Below, one piece after another: positions 24,867 to 33,372 of a stretch of DNA of 64,000 nt. A model generated the notes under the pieces. That model was not told the DNA's origin and ran no database searches. It worked only from the letters and a program-made list of their open reading frames with translations. Made by a program: the position numbers and the translations under genes. Positions within the stretch are counted from its first letter, which is position 1; every line of letters starts with the position of its first letter. This DNA comes from Herbaspirillum sp. CF444 (lineage in GTDB: Bacteria > Pseudomonadota > Gammaproteobacteria > Burkholderiales > Burkholderiaceae_D): assembly GCF_000282135.1 (NCBI RefSeq), contig NZ_AKJW01000083.1, positions 1 to 64,000 of the forward strand, in the 5' to 3' direction.

Positions 24867-26831
24867 ATGTCAACGCGTAGCAGCAACAAGCCCGTCAAAA
24901 ACACCTCCCATAATCTCAAAGATCTGCTTGCCGTTCGCGAATGCCTCAGCTTTCTGGACGACCACAAGATTGCCCAAGCAAAAGAACTGTGCGCCCAAGT
25001 GCTCAAACGCGCCCCTGATCTGGTCTTCGCCAATCATGCATGGGGGCTGATCGCCATGCATGAAAACAACTATGCAGAGGCAGAAAAGGCACTGCGCAAA
25101 GCCATCAAGGCGGATCCCGAAAATGCCGAATACCTGACCAACCTGGGTGGCGCGGTCCTTAACCAGGACCGCATTGACGAAGCCATTGCCATTTACGAAA
25201 AAGCCATTGAGATCAATACGGAGAACAAAGAGGCCCGTATTGGCCTGGCAAACGCGCTGCATGAAAAGAATGACGCCGACGCATCCATCGCGTATTTCGA
25301 AGAAGCGGCCCGGCGCGCTCCCGATGCGCCGGGTCCACTTTCCCATTTGGGAAAAGCCCTGATCGACGCAAAAAGATACCAGGAAGCCGTCGGCATTCTG
25401 CTCAAGTCGCTGGAGCTCCAAATCAATTTCGCCCCGGCGCACACCAATCTCGGCATTGCATTTCAAGAAATGAACATGCTTAACGACGCGCTGGAATGCC
25501 ATAAAACGTCGCTATTGCTGGACCCCACCGACATCTACGCGCAGTACAAGATCGCCGACACCTATATAAAACTGAAGGAATTTGACAAGGCGCACGAACA
25601 CTACGAGCGCGTCATCGAACTAGCCCCCAAAGATCCCAACAGCTACACCAAGCTGGCATCCAGCTATTTCTCGAATCAGGATCGCTATGAAGACGCGATG
25701 AAAATTTTTCATCGCGCTCTGGAAATCGACCCCAAGCATCCACTGACGCTGAACAACATCGGCGCCACCATGTATGACTATGGGGAAACAAAGACGTCGC
25801 TGCAATATTTCAGAGATGCGCTAGCCCTCAAACCCAATTACCTGACCGCCCAACACAACCTTGCCCTGGGGCAATTATTGGCCGGCGATCTCAAAGAGGG
25901 CTGGGCCAACCACGAGAGCCGGCTGGACGTCAAAGAGCGGCGCTATGTATATAAGCTGATCCACAAATTGTTCGGCATCATCCCCAAATGGGATGGCCTA
26001 TCCTCCCTGCAGGGAAAATACATCCTGCTGATGCACGAACAAGGCTTCGGCGACAGCATCCAATTTGTCCGCTATGTGCACATGCTGCTGGAACAAGGTG
26101 CGCGCGTGGCGCTGCACGTCAAAGATCCGCTTGCGCGACTGTTCAAAAGCGTTTCAGACCAGGTTACCCTCGTCAGGGAGAACGATCCGCTGCCGAAGTG
26201 CGATTGCGCCTATGTATTAATGAGCCTGCCGCATGCCCTCGGAACCAACCATGTCGAGGATATTCCGTCGTATCCCTACTATCTTTCGGCGGATCCGGCG
26301 GATATTGCAAAGTGGGCCGACAAGATCGACGCGCTGTCGGGCAATCAAACCGACTTGCGCGTCGGTTTCGTCTGGGCCGGCAATCCGGAACACGGCAACG
26401 ATCGCAAACGCTCGATCCCGCTGGAGACGTTTGCCCCCATCTTTCATGTTCCCGGCGTCAAGTTCTTTTCGATCCAGAAAGGCCACGCGACACCCGAACT
26501 GGCCAAATTGGCGCCAGAATTGCCCGTTTTCAATATTGGCGACAATTTCAACGATTTCGCCGACACGGCTGCGGCCATGACAAATCTGGATCTGATCATT
26601 AGCGTCGATACTTCCGTGGTCCACCTCGCCGGCGCACTTGGCAGGCCGACATGGACGCTTTTGCCACATACGCCGGACTGGCGCTGGCTAAACGACAGAG
26701 AAGATTCCCCTTGGTATCCAAGCATGCGACTTTTCAGGCAGCAAGACCGCGGCGACTGGCCCTCCGTTATTGCCAAAGTAGCATCCGAGCTTGCCGTATT
26801 GCGCGACAAAAAGAAGCAAAACCTCGCCTAA
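24867..26831 (+). CDS. TPR-containing glycosyltransferase, candidate flagellin-modifying enzyme
   Basis: 654 aa from ATG 24867, with AAGGA 9 nt upstream (an in-frame ATG at 24792 lacks such a site). Residues ~15-370 hold about nine TPR units (e.g. AEYLTNLGGAVLNQDRIDEA; AHTNLGIAFQEMNMLNDALE). Residues ~400-640 are a GT-B domain of the heptosyltransferase/GT9-like sort: MHEQGFGDSIQFVRY, VGFVWAGNPEHGNDRKRS, and near the end LIISVDTSVVHLAGALG then TWTLLPHTPDWRW. TPR-GT fusions next to fliC are known or suspected to modify flagellin by O-glycosylation. Here it is 332 nt upstream of fliC. Substrate and sugar are inferred, not seen. Confidence 0.75.
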   Translation: MSTRSSNKPVKNTSHNLKDLLAVRECLSFLDDHKIAQAKELCAQVLKRAPDLVFANHAWGLIAMHENNYAEAEKALRKAIKADPENAEYLTNLGGAVLNQDRIDEAIAIYEKAIEINTENKEARIGLANALHEKNDADASIAYFEEAARRAPDAPGPLSHLGKALIDAKRYQEAVGILLKSLELQINFAPAHTNLGIAFQEMNMLNDALECHKTSLLLDPTDIYAQYKIADTYIKLKEFDKAHEHYERVIELAPKDPNSYTKLASSYFSNQDRYEDAMKIFHRALEIDPKHPLTLNNIGATMYDYGETKTSLQYFRDALALKPNYLTAQHNLALGQLLAGDLKEGWANHESRLDVKERRYVYKLIHKLFGIIPKWDGLSSLQGKYILLMHEQGFGDSIQFVRYVHMLLEQGARVALHVKDPLARLFKSVSDQVTLVRENDPLPKCDCAYVLMSLPHALGTNHVEDIPSYPYYLSADPADIAKWADKIDALSGNQTDLRVGFVWAGNPEHGNDRKRSIPLETFAPIFHVPGVKFFSIQKGHATPELAKLAPELPVFNIGDNFNDFADTAAAMTNLDLIISVDTSVVHLAGALGRPTWTLLPHTPDWRWLNDREDSPWYPSMRLFRQQDRGDWPSVIAKVASELAVLRDKKKQNLA

Positions 26832-26935
26832 TCAAAGACTTATCTTCCGCCGCAATTGCATTGCGTCAATTTTATCCAGTGACGCAATGCGCTCCTCCTC
26901 AGCAACATTTCGGGAACTTTTACAAAAATACCCGC

Positions 26936-26962
26936 TAAAGTTTTCTGAAATGCCGTCGAAAT
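26936..26962 (+). promoter_or_regulatory. Possible second FliA (sigma-28) promoter of fliC
   Basis: TAAAGTTT (perfect -35, 26936-26943), 11-nt spacer, GTCGAAAT (5 of 8 matches to GCCGATAA). The -35 half is strong and the -10 half weak. Confidence 0.35.
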
Positions 26963-27037
26963 AAGATTTGCTTGACGTATAGAAGCACGCAGTTTTAGGT
27001 CGGACAGCATTGGAAAAAAATTTTTTGCGATAAACAT

Positions 27038-27064
27038 TAAACTTTTTCCGATACCGTCCGATAT
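27038..27064 (+). promoter_or_regulatory. FliA (sigma-28) promoter of fliC
   Basis: TAAACTTT (7/8 of TAAAGTTT) at 27038-27045, exactly 11 nt, then TCCGATAT (6/8 of GCCGATAA) at 27057-27064. It lies ~100 nt before the fliC start. Confidence 0.8.
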
Positions 27065-27163
27065 AGCTAACAACAGCGGTTTGAACGCCTGAGGCTTTAG
27101 GTAAAAACCAAAGTTAAGCACTGAAACTCGGATTTATCGGCCTCAAATCTTAGGAGAACTAAT

Positions 27164-28252
27164 ATGGCATCAGTCATCAATACCAATATTGCGTCGCTTA
27201 ACACGCAACGCAACCTGAACACCTCGCAATCGTCGTTGAATACTTCGATTCAACGTTTGTCTTCCGGCTTGCGCGTCAACAGCGCAAAGGATGACGCCGC
27301 CGGCCTGGCAATTGCCGACCGTATGAATGCGCAGGTCAAAGGTCTGGCAGTAGCACAACGTAACGCCAACGACGGTATCTCCCTGGCTCAAACCGCTGAA
27401 GGCGCACTGAGCACGGTTACCGACAACCTGCAACGTATGCGTGAGCTGGCTGTTCAAGCATCGAACGGCACCAACAGCGCACAAGACCGCAAGACCCTGA
27501 ACGACGAATACAAACAGCTGTCGGACGAAACTTTCCGTATTCTGAATGGTACTCAGTTCAACGGTCAAAACCTGTTCACAGGTATCGGTTCCGGCGCCAG
27601 CGCTGGTACTGGTTCCGATTCGGCCAACGTTTCGGCTTCGCTGACACTGACTTTCCAAGTCGGCGCCAACGTTACCGACAACAAGCTGAATGACCAGATC
27701 AGCATCTCGCTGTCCGACTTGTCCAACGCTTCGACCATCGCCAACGTTATCGGTACAAGCGCCAAGGGCCTGATCGGTCTGGGCGTGACAACTTCGGTTG
27801 ACGCTGCTCAAGTGACCTACACTTCGGCCAAGGCTGCCCTGGACAACCTGTTCGCAACAGGTTCGACCATGACATCCACAGCGCTGGCAGCATCGGCAGT
27901 GACTCTGCAAGCAGCTATCGACACCGCCAAACTGGCTCTGGACAAGGCAATTTCTGATCCATCGGCACAAAGCGATGCGCAAAAGGCGATCAAGAACCTG
28001 GACCAGGCGATCAACCTGATCTCGTCCAAGCGTGCAGAATTCGGTGCTGTTCAGAACCGCTTCAGCGCCGTTATCAGCAACCTGCAGATTTCGAGCGAAA
28101 ACATCACTGCATCGCGCAGCCGTATCATGGATACCGACTACGCGGCAGAAACTGCGAACCTCACACGTGCACAGATTCTGCAACAAGCAGGTACGGCGAT
28201 GTTGTCACAGGCGAACTCTGCACCGCAAAGCGTCCTGTCGCTGTTGAAATAG
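27164..28252 (+). CDS. fliC: Flagellin (filament protein)
   Basis: 362 aa. The conserved D0/D1 N terminus (MASVINTNIASLNTQRNLN, then SSGLRVNSAKDDAAGLAIADR) and C terminus (RIMDTDYAAETANLTRAQIL, ending QSVLSLLK) frame a short variable centre (~residues 145-260), rich in Thr/Ser/Ala and a likely surface-exposed, possibly glycosylated part. AGGAG lies ~9 nt before the start and a FliA promoter further upstream. It is exported by the flagellar type III system with FliS as chaperone (gene at 31033). Confidence 0.97.
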   Translation: MASVINTNIASLNTQRNLNTSQSSLNTSIQRLSSGLRVNSAKDDAAGLAIADRMNAQVKGLAVAQRNANDGISLAQTAEGALSTVTDNLQRMRELAVQASNGTNSAQDRKTLNDEYKQLSDETFRILNGTQFNGQNLFTGIGSGASAGTGSDSANVSASLTLTFQVGANVTDNKLNDQISISLSDLSNASTIANVIGTSAKGLIGLGVTTSVDAAQVTYTSAKAALDNLFATGSTMTSTALAASAVTLQAAIDTAKLALDKAISDPSAQSDAQKAIKNLDQAINLISSKRAEFGAVQNRFSAVISNLQISSENITASRSRIMDTDYAAETANLTRAQILQQAGTAMLSQANSAPQSVLSLLK

Positions 28253-28334
28253 TCTTAAGAGCTATGTAGGATGAAAGTGCGGGGAATATGTATGCGTACG
28301 TATTCTCCGCACGTTCCTTTAAGGGAGTAACACC

Positions 28335-28694
28335 ATGTCGATTTCCCCACTTAATATCACTGCAGCTGGCGATTCTGGCTCTTATACGCCAGCACAGAAT
28401 TCAACTACAAAACCAGATCCGGTGGTATCGACTGTTGCACCTGCGGCAACACCACAGTCGCAACGCGCCAGCGAAAGCGATGTTGAACATGCCGTCAACA
28501 AGTTGAATGACTTCGCAAGCCAAAATGCGTCGGCAATCACCTTCTCGAAGGACCAGGATAGCGGCAAGACCGTCATCAAGGTCATTGATACAGCGGATAA
28601 TACAGTTCTTCGTCAGATTCCAAGCCAGGAAGCAATTGAAATCGCGAAGTCGATCGACAAACTGCAGGGTTTGCTGATCAATCACAAAGTCTGA
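28335..28694 (+). CDS. flaG: FlaG-family flagellar protein
   Basis: 119 aa. A Thr/Pro/Ser-rich N terminus precedes the FlaG domain: AVNKLNDFASQN, then TVIKVIDTADNTVLRQIPSQEAIEIAKSI split over the second half. FlaG affects filament length in Pseudomonas and others; its exact function is open. GGGAG is 9 nt before the start. It lies between fliC and fliD, the usual place. Confidence 0.9.
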   Translation: MSISPLNITAAGDSGSYTPAQNSTTKPDPVVSTVAPAATPQSQRASESDVEHAVNKLNDFASQNASAITFSKDQDSGKTVIKVIDTADNTVLRQIPSQEAIEIAKSIDKLQGLLINHKV

Positions 28695-28728
28695 GTCTGG
28701 TACGAACTGCTGGCGCACCAGAAATATG

Positions 28729-28755
28729 CATGCGCAAACAAAATATTTGCGCATG
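28729..28755 (+). repeat. Perfect 10-bp inverted repeat between flaG and fliD
   Basis: CATGCGCAAA (28729-28738) and TTTGCGCATG (28746-28755) with a 7-nt loop. An AT-rich but not T-run sequence follows (TTATATTTC). It could be a weak terminator, an mRNA-stabilising hairpin, or an operator. The rest of the 238-nt gap shows only the fliD ribosome site (AGGAG). Confidence 0.5.
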
Positions 28756-28932
28756 TTATATTTCGCATCGGCAATTCATAACGGATTCATATCGCTTCGT
28801 ATGTGCAGGATAGTGTCGGAAGTCCTTTGCGGATAAGTCTCGGGCCACACCGAAGCACGCCCGATTGAGCGTTTATCGCCAGGGCCTCCGAAATCAGCAC
28901 GTCGCATTTGCATTTAGAAATCAGGAGATCTC

Positions 28933-31005
28933 ATGGCCACTTCCACCGGGACAATTACGACCTCAGCCGGTCCCCTTGACGTCGCCACCCTCGTCTCGAA
29001 GCTGATGAGCGCTGAAAGCAGCGTTCTCACCCCGCTGACGCAGCAGGCCAGCAGCTACAACAGCCTGATTTCGGCCTATGGCAGCCTCAAGAGTGCGATT
29101 TCGACATATCAAAGTGCATTGACCGGTCTCACCGCAGCAAGTTTCAGTGCACAAAAAGCCGCTGTTTCCAATAGCGGCACAGGAACAACCCTCACTACCG
29201 ATCCCTTCACCGCCGACGTCAATACCGACGACTCGACAAAAGTACTGGCGCAAAAAATTCAATCGGCAGGTTTTAGCAGTTCGCAGATTTTCAATGCGGG
29301 CGATTCCGTCGCGATCAAAGTCGGCACAAATCCTCCGACCTTTGTCACCTTGCAGGCAAATGCAACACTTGCGGGTGTGCGCGACGCCATCAACGCAGCA
29401 AAAGCGGGCGTTACCGCCAGCATCACGACTGACGGAACCGGCGACCATCTGGTTCTGGAATCGAATACCGCGGGTACGGCGAACACCATTAAAGTTCAGG
29501 CCAACAACAGCTTGGCCTCGCTGGCTTACGACCCCTCCAGCGCGACGTCCAGCACGGTAACCCAGATCCAGGCGCCACGCGATGCGACTGTTGCCGCATC
29601 CGGCAACTACACGGTCTCCGTCTCCCAACTGGCGCAAGCGCAAAAGATTACCTCTGCCGGCTTCTCGTCCACGGCAACGTTTAATTCCGGCATTCTGGCG
29701 ATCAAGACCGGCAACGGATCCACAGCGATCATCAAGCCAACGACAAACACACTGGCCGGTGTACGCGACGCCATCAACGCAAGCGATGCGGGCGTGAGTG
29801 CAACGATCGTCAGCGACGGCACCAATGCTCACTTGGTGATTGCCGCCAAAGACAGCGGCGCCTCCAATTCGATCCGCGTTACCGGTACAGGCGATTACTC
29901 ATCGCTGTCTTTTGACCCGAGCGGAAAATACACCTCGCCGAACGTTGCGACCGGACAGACATTTGACGCCACGGCAGGCGGCCTGACGCTGAATGTCGGC
30001 GGCACGGCAACCACCATTGCACTGAGCGGCGCCGGTCAAACACTGCAAAATATCCGCGACGCCATCAACACCGCCAATGCAGGCGTGACGGCAAGCATCA
30101 CCAACGACGGCACGAATGATCATCTGGTGCTGACGCCTTCGGGTTCAGGCGCCACCAGCCCTGTCTCGCTGACTGGCACAGGCGATTTCGCCACCCTGAC
30201 CGGCAGCACGATGGGACAACTGCAAGCGGCACAGGACGCCAAGCTGAGCATTGACGGCGTCAGCGTGACGAGCCCGACCAACAAGGTGACGGATGCGATT
30301 TCCGGCGTTACCCTCAATCTCTCCAAGGTCACGACCGCGTCGGACAACTTCACGCTGAACATCAGCAACGACACCAGCGGCGTCTCCAGCACGGCAAACA
30401 CGTTTGTCTCGGCATACAACGCGCTGGAAAAAGCGATTACCGGACTGACGCAACAAACACCGTCGACAACCCTGGGTCAAGCCGGCAGTTCGTCGCCACT
30501 GGCGAGCGAATCGTCCGTCCAAAGCATCATGACCCAGTTGCGCAACGCTCTTCTGGGAAGCGTCGCCGGCGGCAACGGCATCAGCTCACTGACAGACATC
30601 GGCATTGGCTTCCAAAAAGACGGCACGCTGGCGCTGGATGCAGCAAAACTGACGACGGCTACCACCAATAACTTCGCCGGCATTGCCAATCTGTTTACTT
30701 CGACCTCGGGCACCAATGCCGACGGCACGGCAAATACAACAGGCACCAATGGCATCCTGACAAATTTGCAAACCTTGGTAAACGGTTTTCTCGCAGATGG
30801 CGGTATCATTGATACCAAAACCAAGGGATTGCAAGCCAGCCTGAAAATCAATAGCGATCGCCAGACTGTTATTAATACACGCTTAAGCAACATGCAGGAC
30901 CAGTACACGAACCAGTTCAATGCACTGAACGTTACCCTGGCCAGCATGGCGTCGACACAAAGTTATCTGACGCAACAATTGGCCAATTTGCCGAAGGCTA
31001 GCTAG
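28933..31005 (+). CDS. fliD: Flagellar filament cap protein FliD (HAP2)
   Basis: 690 aa, well above the ~470 aa of Salmonella FliD. The N-terminal FliD domain (GPLDVATLVSKLMSAESSVL) and C-terminal coiled-coil end (MQDQYTNQFNALNVTLASM) are present. The extra length comes from three flagellin hook-IN repeats around residues ~137-180, ~270-310 and ~365-405, each with RDAIN..(A)GV.A.I..DGT..HLV. FliD caps the filament and folds flagellin at the tip; such IN inserts are surface-exposed and variable. AGGAG precedes the start. It is followed by its chaperone genes fliS (27 nt) and fliT. Confidence 0.95.
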   Translation: MATSTGTITTSAGPLDVATLVSKLMSAESSVLTPLTQQASSYNSLISAYGSLKSAISTYQSALTGLTAASFSAQKAAVSNSGTGTTLTTDPFTADVNTDDSTKVLAQKIQSAGFSSSQIFNAGDSVAIKVGTNPPTFVTLQANATLAGVRDAINAAKAGVTASITTDGTGDHLVLESNTAGTANTIKVQANNSLASLAYDPSSATSSTVTQIQAPRDATVAASGNYTVSVSQLAQAQKITSAGFSSTATFNSGILAIKTGNGSTAIIKPTTNTLAGVRDAINASDAGVSATIVSDGTNAHLVIAAKDSGASNSIRVTGTGDYSSLSFDPSGKYTSPNVATGQTFDATAGGLTLNVGGTATTIALSGAGQTLQNIRDAINTANAGVTASITNDGTNDHLVLTPSGSGATSPVSLTGTGDFATLTGSTMGQLQAAQDAKLSIDGVSVTSPTNKVTDAISGVTLNLSKVTTASDNFTLNISNDTSGVSSTANTFVSAYNALEKAITGLTQQTPSTTLGQAGSSSPLASESSVQSIMTQLRNALLGSVAGGNGISSLTDIGIGFQKDGTLALDAAKLTTATTNNFAGIANLFTSTSGTNADGTANTTGTNGILTNLQTLVNGFLADGGIIDTKTKGLQASLKINSDRQTVINTRLSNMQDQYTNQFNALNVTLASMASTQSYLTQQLANLPKAS

Positions 31006-31032
31006 TCGTTACATTGAAGGCGGGAGAAGAGA

Positions 31033-31452
31033 ATGTTCGGAACCATGCAACGTGGCGCAAATGCCTACGCAAATATTGGCGTGGAGACCGGTGTCGTCGC
31101 AGCGAGTCCGCACAAGCTGATCACCATGCTGTTTGATGGCGCTTTGGTGGCGATTGCCATGGGTCAAAAATACATGAGCGCCGGCGATATCAAAAAAAAG
31201 GGTGAATCGATCACGCAGGCAATTCTGATCATCGAAAGCGGTCTGCGCGCCAGCCTGAATAAAAACGTCGGCGGCGAAATCGCCCTGAATCTGGACGCCC
31301 TATACGAATACATGGGCAGACGCCTGTTTGCCGCCAATGTCGAGAATTCCCAGGACATCCTGGAAGAAGTCCACGGCCTGCTGGACGGCCTGAGAGACGC
31401 CTGGGAAGCCATCGGCCCCAACGGCACCAATCAGGCTCAGGTTGCAGCCTAA
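31033..31452 (+). CDS. fliS: Flagellin export chaperone FliS
   Basis: 139 aa, four-helix chaperone: GANAYANIGVETGVVAASPHKLITMLFDGAL is the family signature in two adjoining parts, followed by ALNLDALYEYMGRRLFAAN and a C-terminal DGLRDAWEAIG. FliS binds the C-terminal D0 of flagellin to stop premature polymerisation. A purine-rich GGGAGAAGAG precedes the start. Confidence 0.95.
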   Translation: MFGTMQRGANAYANIGVETGVVAASPHKLITMLFDGALVAIAMGQKYMSAGDIKKKGESITQAILIIESGLRASLNKNVGGEIALNLDALYEYMGRRLFAANVENSQDILEEVHGLLDGLRDAWEAIGPNGTNQAQVAA

Positions 31453-31500
31453 GCTGCAATCTTTCGACAATTCGCAACAAACACTCGCGAAAGCACAACA

Positions 31501-31836
31501 ATGGACGGTGCAGAAGTCATCTCCCTATATGAATCGGTTGCAGAACTGACCGACCAGATGCTGGCAGCCGCACGGCGGGAAGAATGGGACCTGCTCTCAA
31601 GACTTGAAGCGGATTGCGCCCACGTTGTGGATATCTTAAAAAAGAATGAAGCGACGGTGACGCTGACCGACGACAGACGCGAACGCAAGATCGAGATCCT
31701 GAAGAAAATTCTGGAAGATGATCGCGACATCCGCAATCTGACCGATCCCGGACTGAAAAAACTCGCATCCCAGATTCAAAGCACCAGTACGGAACGCAAA
31801 CTGGTTAAAGCCTACGGCTCCAATCAACGAGGTTAG
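31501..31836 (+). CDS. fliT: FliT-like flagellar chaperone
   Basis: 111 aa, helical, with SLYESVAELTDQMLAAARREEW near the N terminus (EVISLYES...) and LKKILEDDRDIRNLTDP in the second half. In Salmonella FliT binds FliD and FlhDC; here the partner FliD is encoded two genes upstream. The family is poorly conserved, and the call rests on size, pattern and place in fliD-fliS-fliT. Its stop (TAG 31834-31836) is 2 nt before the next start. Confidence 0.8.
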   Translation: MDGAEVISLYESVAELTDQMLAAARREEWDLLSRLEADCAHVVDILKKNEATVTLTDDRRERKIEILKKILEDDRDIRNLTDPGLKKLASQIQSTSTERKLVKAYGSNQRG

Positions 31837-31838
31837 TG

Positions 31839-33017
31839 ATGATACCCCGGGCCGACATCGCCAACACTGTCCAGCCCGTAGCTGCCGTTGAGGCGCCGAC
31901 GTCGATCGTTTCGGTCGCCGATGCAAAGCAGGAGGCCTTCAGTCGGCTGGCGCAAATTGCCATCGGTCAACAGTTGCAGGGCAAAGTTCTCTCCACCTAT
32001 AACGACGGCAGCTACCTGGTCCGGATCGCCAACACGGCGGCCCGGATGGTTCTGCCGACCGCGACAAAAACCGGAGACTCGTTGTTGCTGACGATGGTCA
32101 GCAAAGAGCCCCGTCCGACTTTCCTGCTCACCGAAACCAGCGCCGACAACCTGGAAGAGGAAGATGCTGCCGTGTCGCTCAGCGTGGCCGGCAAGATGAT
32201 GGAAAAGGACTTGCAGTCGCTCAAAACGATGCAGCCCGGCCTGCCCACCATCGTCGGCCGCAACGGACAACTCACCGACGAAGAAGGCCAGCAGGCCGGC
32301 CAGACGCCTGGCACCGCACCGGAAAGCACCAAAACCTCACTCAGCACTGCCGGCAAACTGGTTGATGCCCTGCTCCATGCTTCCGAAGAAAGCGAACTGC
32401 CCAGCGCCATCAAACCCAATGCACCGCTTGTCAGCAAGCCGACCGACACTTCCCGACTCGCCGGCGCCCTGCACGATTCGATCGCCCTCAGCGGCACTTT
32501 TTATGAGGCGCACGTCGCGGAATGGGCGGAAGGCAGGCGACCGCTTGCAGAGCTTCAGAAAGAACCCCAGGCGCAACTCGCACGGCAAACGCAGAGCGCC
32601 ACCACGTCGGACTTGCTCAACAGCTCCGACCCCGCTCATACGCAGCTAGGCCAGATCATCAATCTCCAGCTCAATGCGCTGGAACAGCAACGCATCGTCT
32701 GGCATGGCGAAGTCTGGCCGGGGCAGCAGATGGAATGGGAAGTCGGCAGGGATACGTCCGACACCTCCCAGCAAAGCGAGCAGGATGGCGCTCCTACGCC
32801 CAGCTGGCATAGCGTGGTGCGCTTCAACTTTGCCCATCTGGGTAGCGTTTCCGCCTCGATTCGTCTGATCGGGCAGCAAATCCACATGCAAGTCCGCACC
32901 GACAGCGATGTTACCGCTGCAGCTTTACGCGCCAACGGCAGCATGCTGTCCGACGCCATGGCCGCAGCCGGGTCTTCTCTTGACTCATTGATTGTGAAGC
33001 GGGATGCAAAAACCTAA
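31839..33017 (+). CDS. FliK-like hook-length-control domain protein (second FliK)
   Basis: 392 aa from ATG 31839 (a GTG at 31836 is in frame). The N-terminal half is mixed, with GQQLQGKVLSTYNDGSYLVRI; a Thr/Ser-rich centre follows. The C-terminal ~110 residues have a FliK-C-like shape: WRHS-type beta blocks VRFNFAHLGSVSASIRLIGQ and MQVRTDSDVTAAALRANG. The true fliK is at 40364. This gene overlaps by 14 nt the following FlhB-C-like gene, like ylqG-ylqH in Bacillus. It probably acts with it in export switching; the details are unknown. Confidence 0.7.
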   Translation: MIPRADIANTVQPVAAVEAPTSIVSVADAKQEAFSRLAQIAIGQQLQGKVLSTYNDGSYLVRIANTAARMVLPTATKTGDSLLLTMVSKEPRPTFLLTETSADNLEEEDAAVSLSVAGKMMEKDLQSLKTMQPGLPTIVGRNGQLTDEEGQQAGQTPGTAPESTKTSLSTAGKLVDALLHASEESELPSAIKPNAPLVSKPTDTSRLAGALHDSIALSGTFYEAHVAEWAEGRRPLAELQKEPQAQLARQTQSATTSDLLNSSDPAHTQLGQIINLQLNALEQQRIVWHGEVWPGQQMEWEVGRDTSDTSQQSEQDGAPTPSWHSVVRFNFAHLGSVSASIRLIGQQIHMQVRTDSDVTAAALRANGSMLSDAMAAAGSSLDSLIVKRDAKT

Positions 33018-33291
33018 TTTCCCTCTTCAGAACGCGGTCGCACTGGCCTACAATACCAATCAGGCGGCCCCCCGGGTCGTCGCCAAAGGCAGTGGACTAA
33101 TCGCCGAAGCCATCATTGCGCGCGCCAAGGAAAGCGGTGTTTATATACACGAATCGAAGGAACTCGTCTCACTGCTGATGCAGGTCGACCTTGACCAGCA
33201 AATCCCTCCCGCGCTCTATCGCGCAGTAGCGGAACTTTTGGCCTGGTTGTATCGCATTGAAAATATGCAATTGGACCACAGTGATGTATGA
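33004..33291 (+). CDS. Free-standing FlhB C-terminal-like protein (FhlB/YlqH type)
   Basis: 95 aa, aligning with the cytoplasmic FlhB-CC domain that follows the NPTH autocleavage site: AVALAYNTNQAAPRVVAKG, GLIAEAIIARAKESGV, and QQIPPALYRAVAELLAWLY. It has no NPTH and no membrane segments. In Bacillus the homologue YlqH can partly replace the FlhB C domain. It overlaps the upstream FliK-like gene by 14 nt, so the pair is translationally coupled. A role in substrate-specificity switching is inferred. Confidence 0.85.
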   Translation: MQKPNFPLQNAVALAYNTNQAAPRVVAKGSGLIAEAIIARAKESGVYIHESKELVSLLMQVDLDQQIPPALYRAVAELLAWLYRIENMQLDHSDV

Positions 33292-33372
33292 TTAGGGGTT
33301 AGATTAGCAACTCCCCCTTTGGGATGAAAGTTCATCCTTCCATCCTTTGATTTGAGACGCATAGACGCACAG

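Larger units (their letters stand above)
26832..27163 (+). other. fliC upstream region and leader
   Basis: 332 nt, lower in GC than its surroundings. It holds a good FliA promoter (27038-27064), a second FliA-like match (26936-26962) and a leader of about 90 nt with AGGAG before fliC. No gene is seen. Confidence 0.7.
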
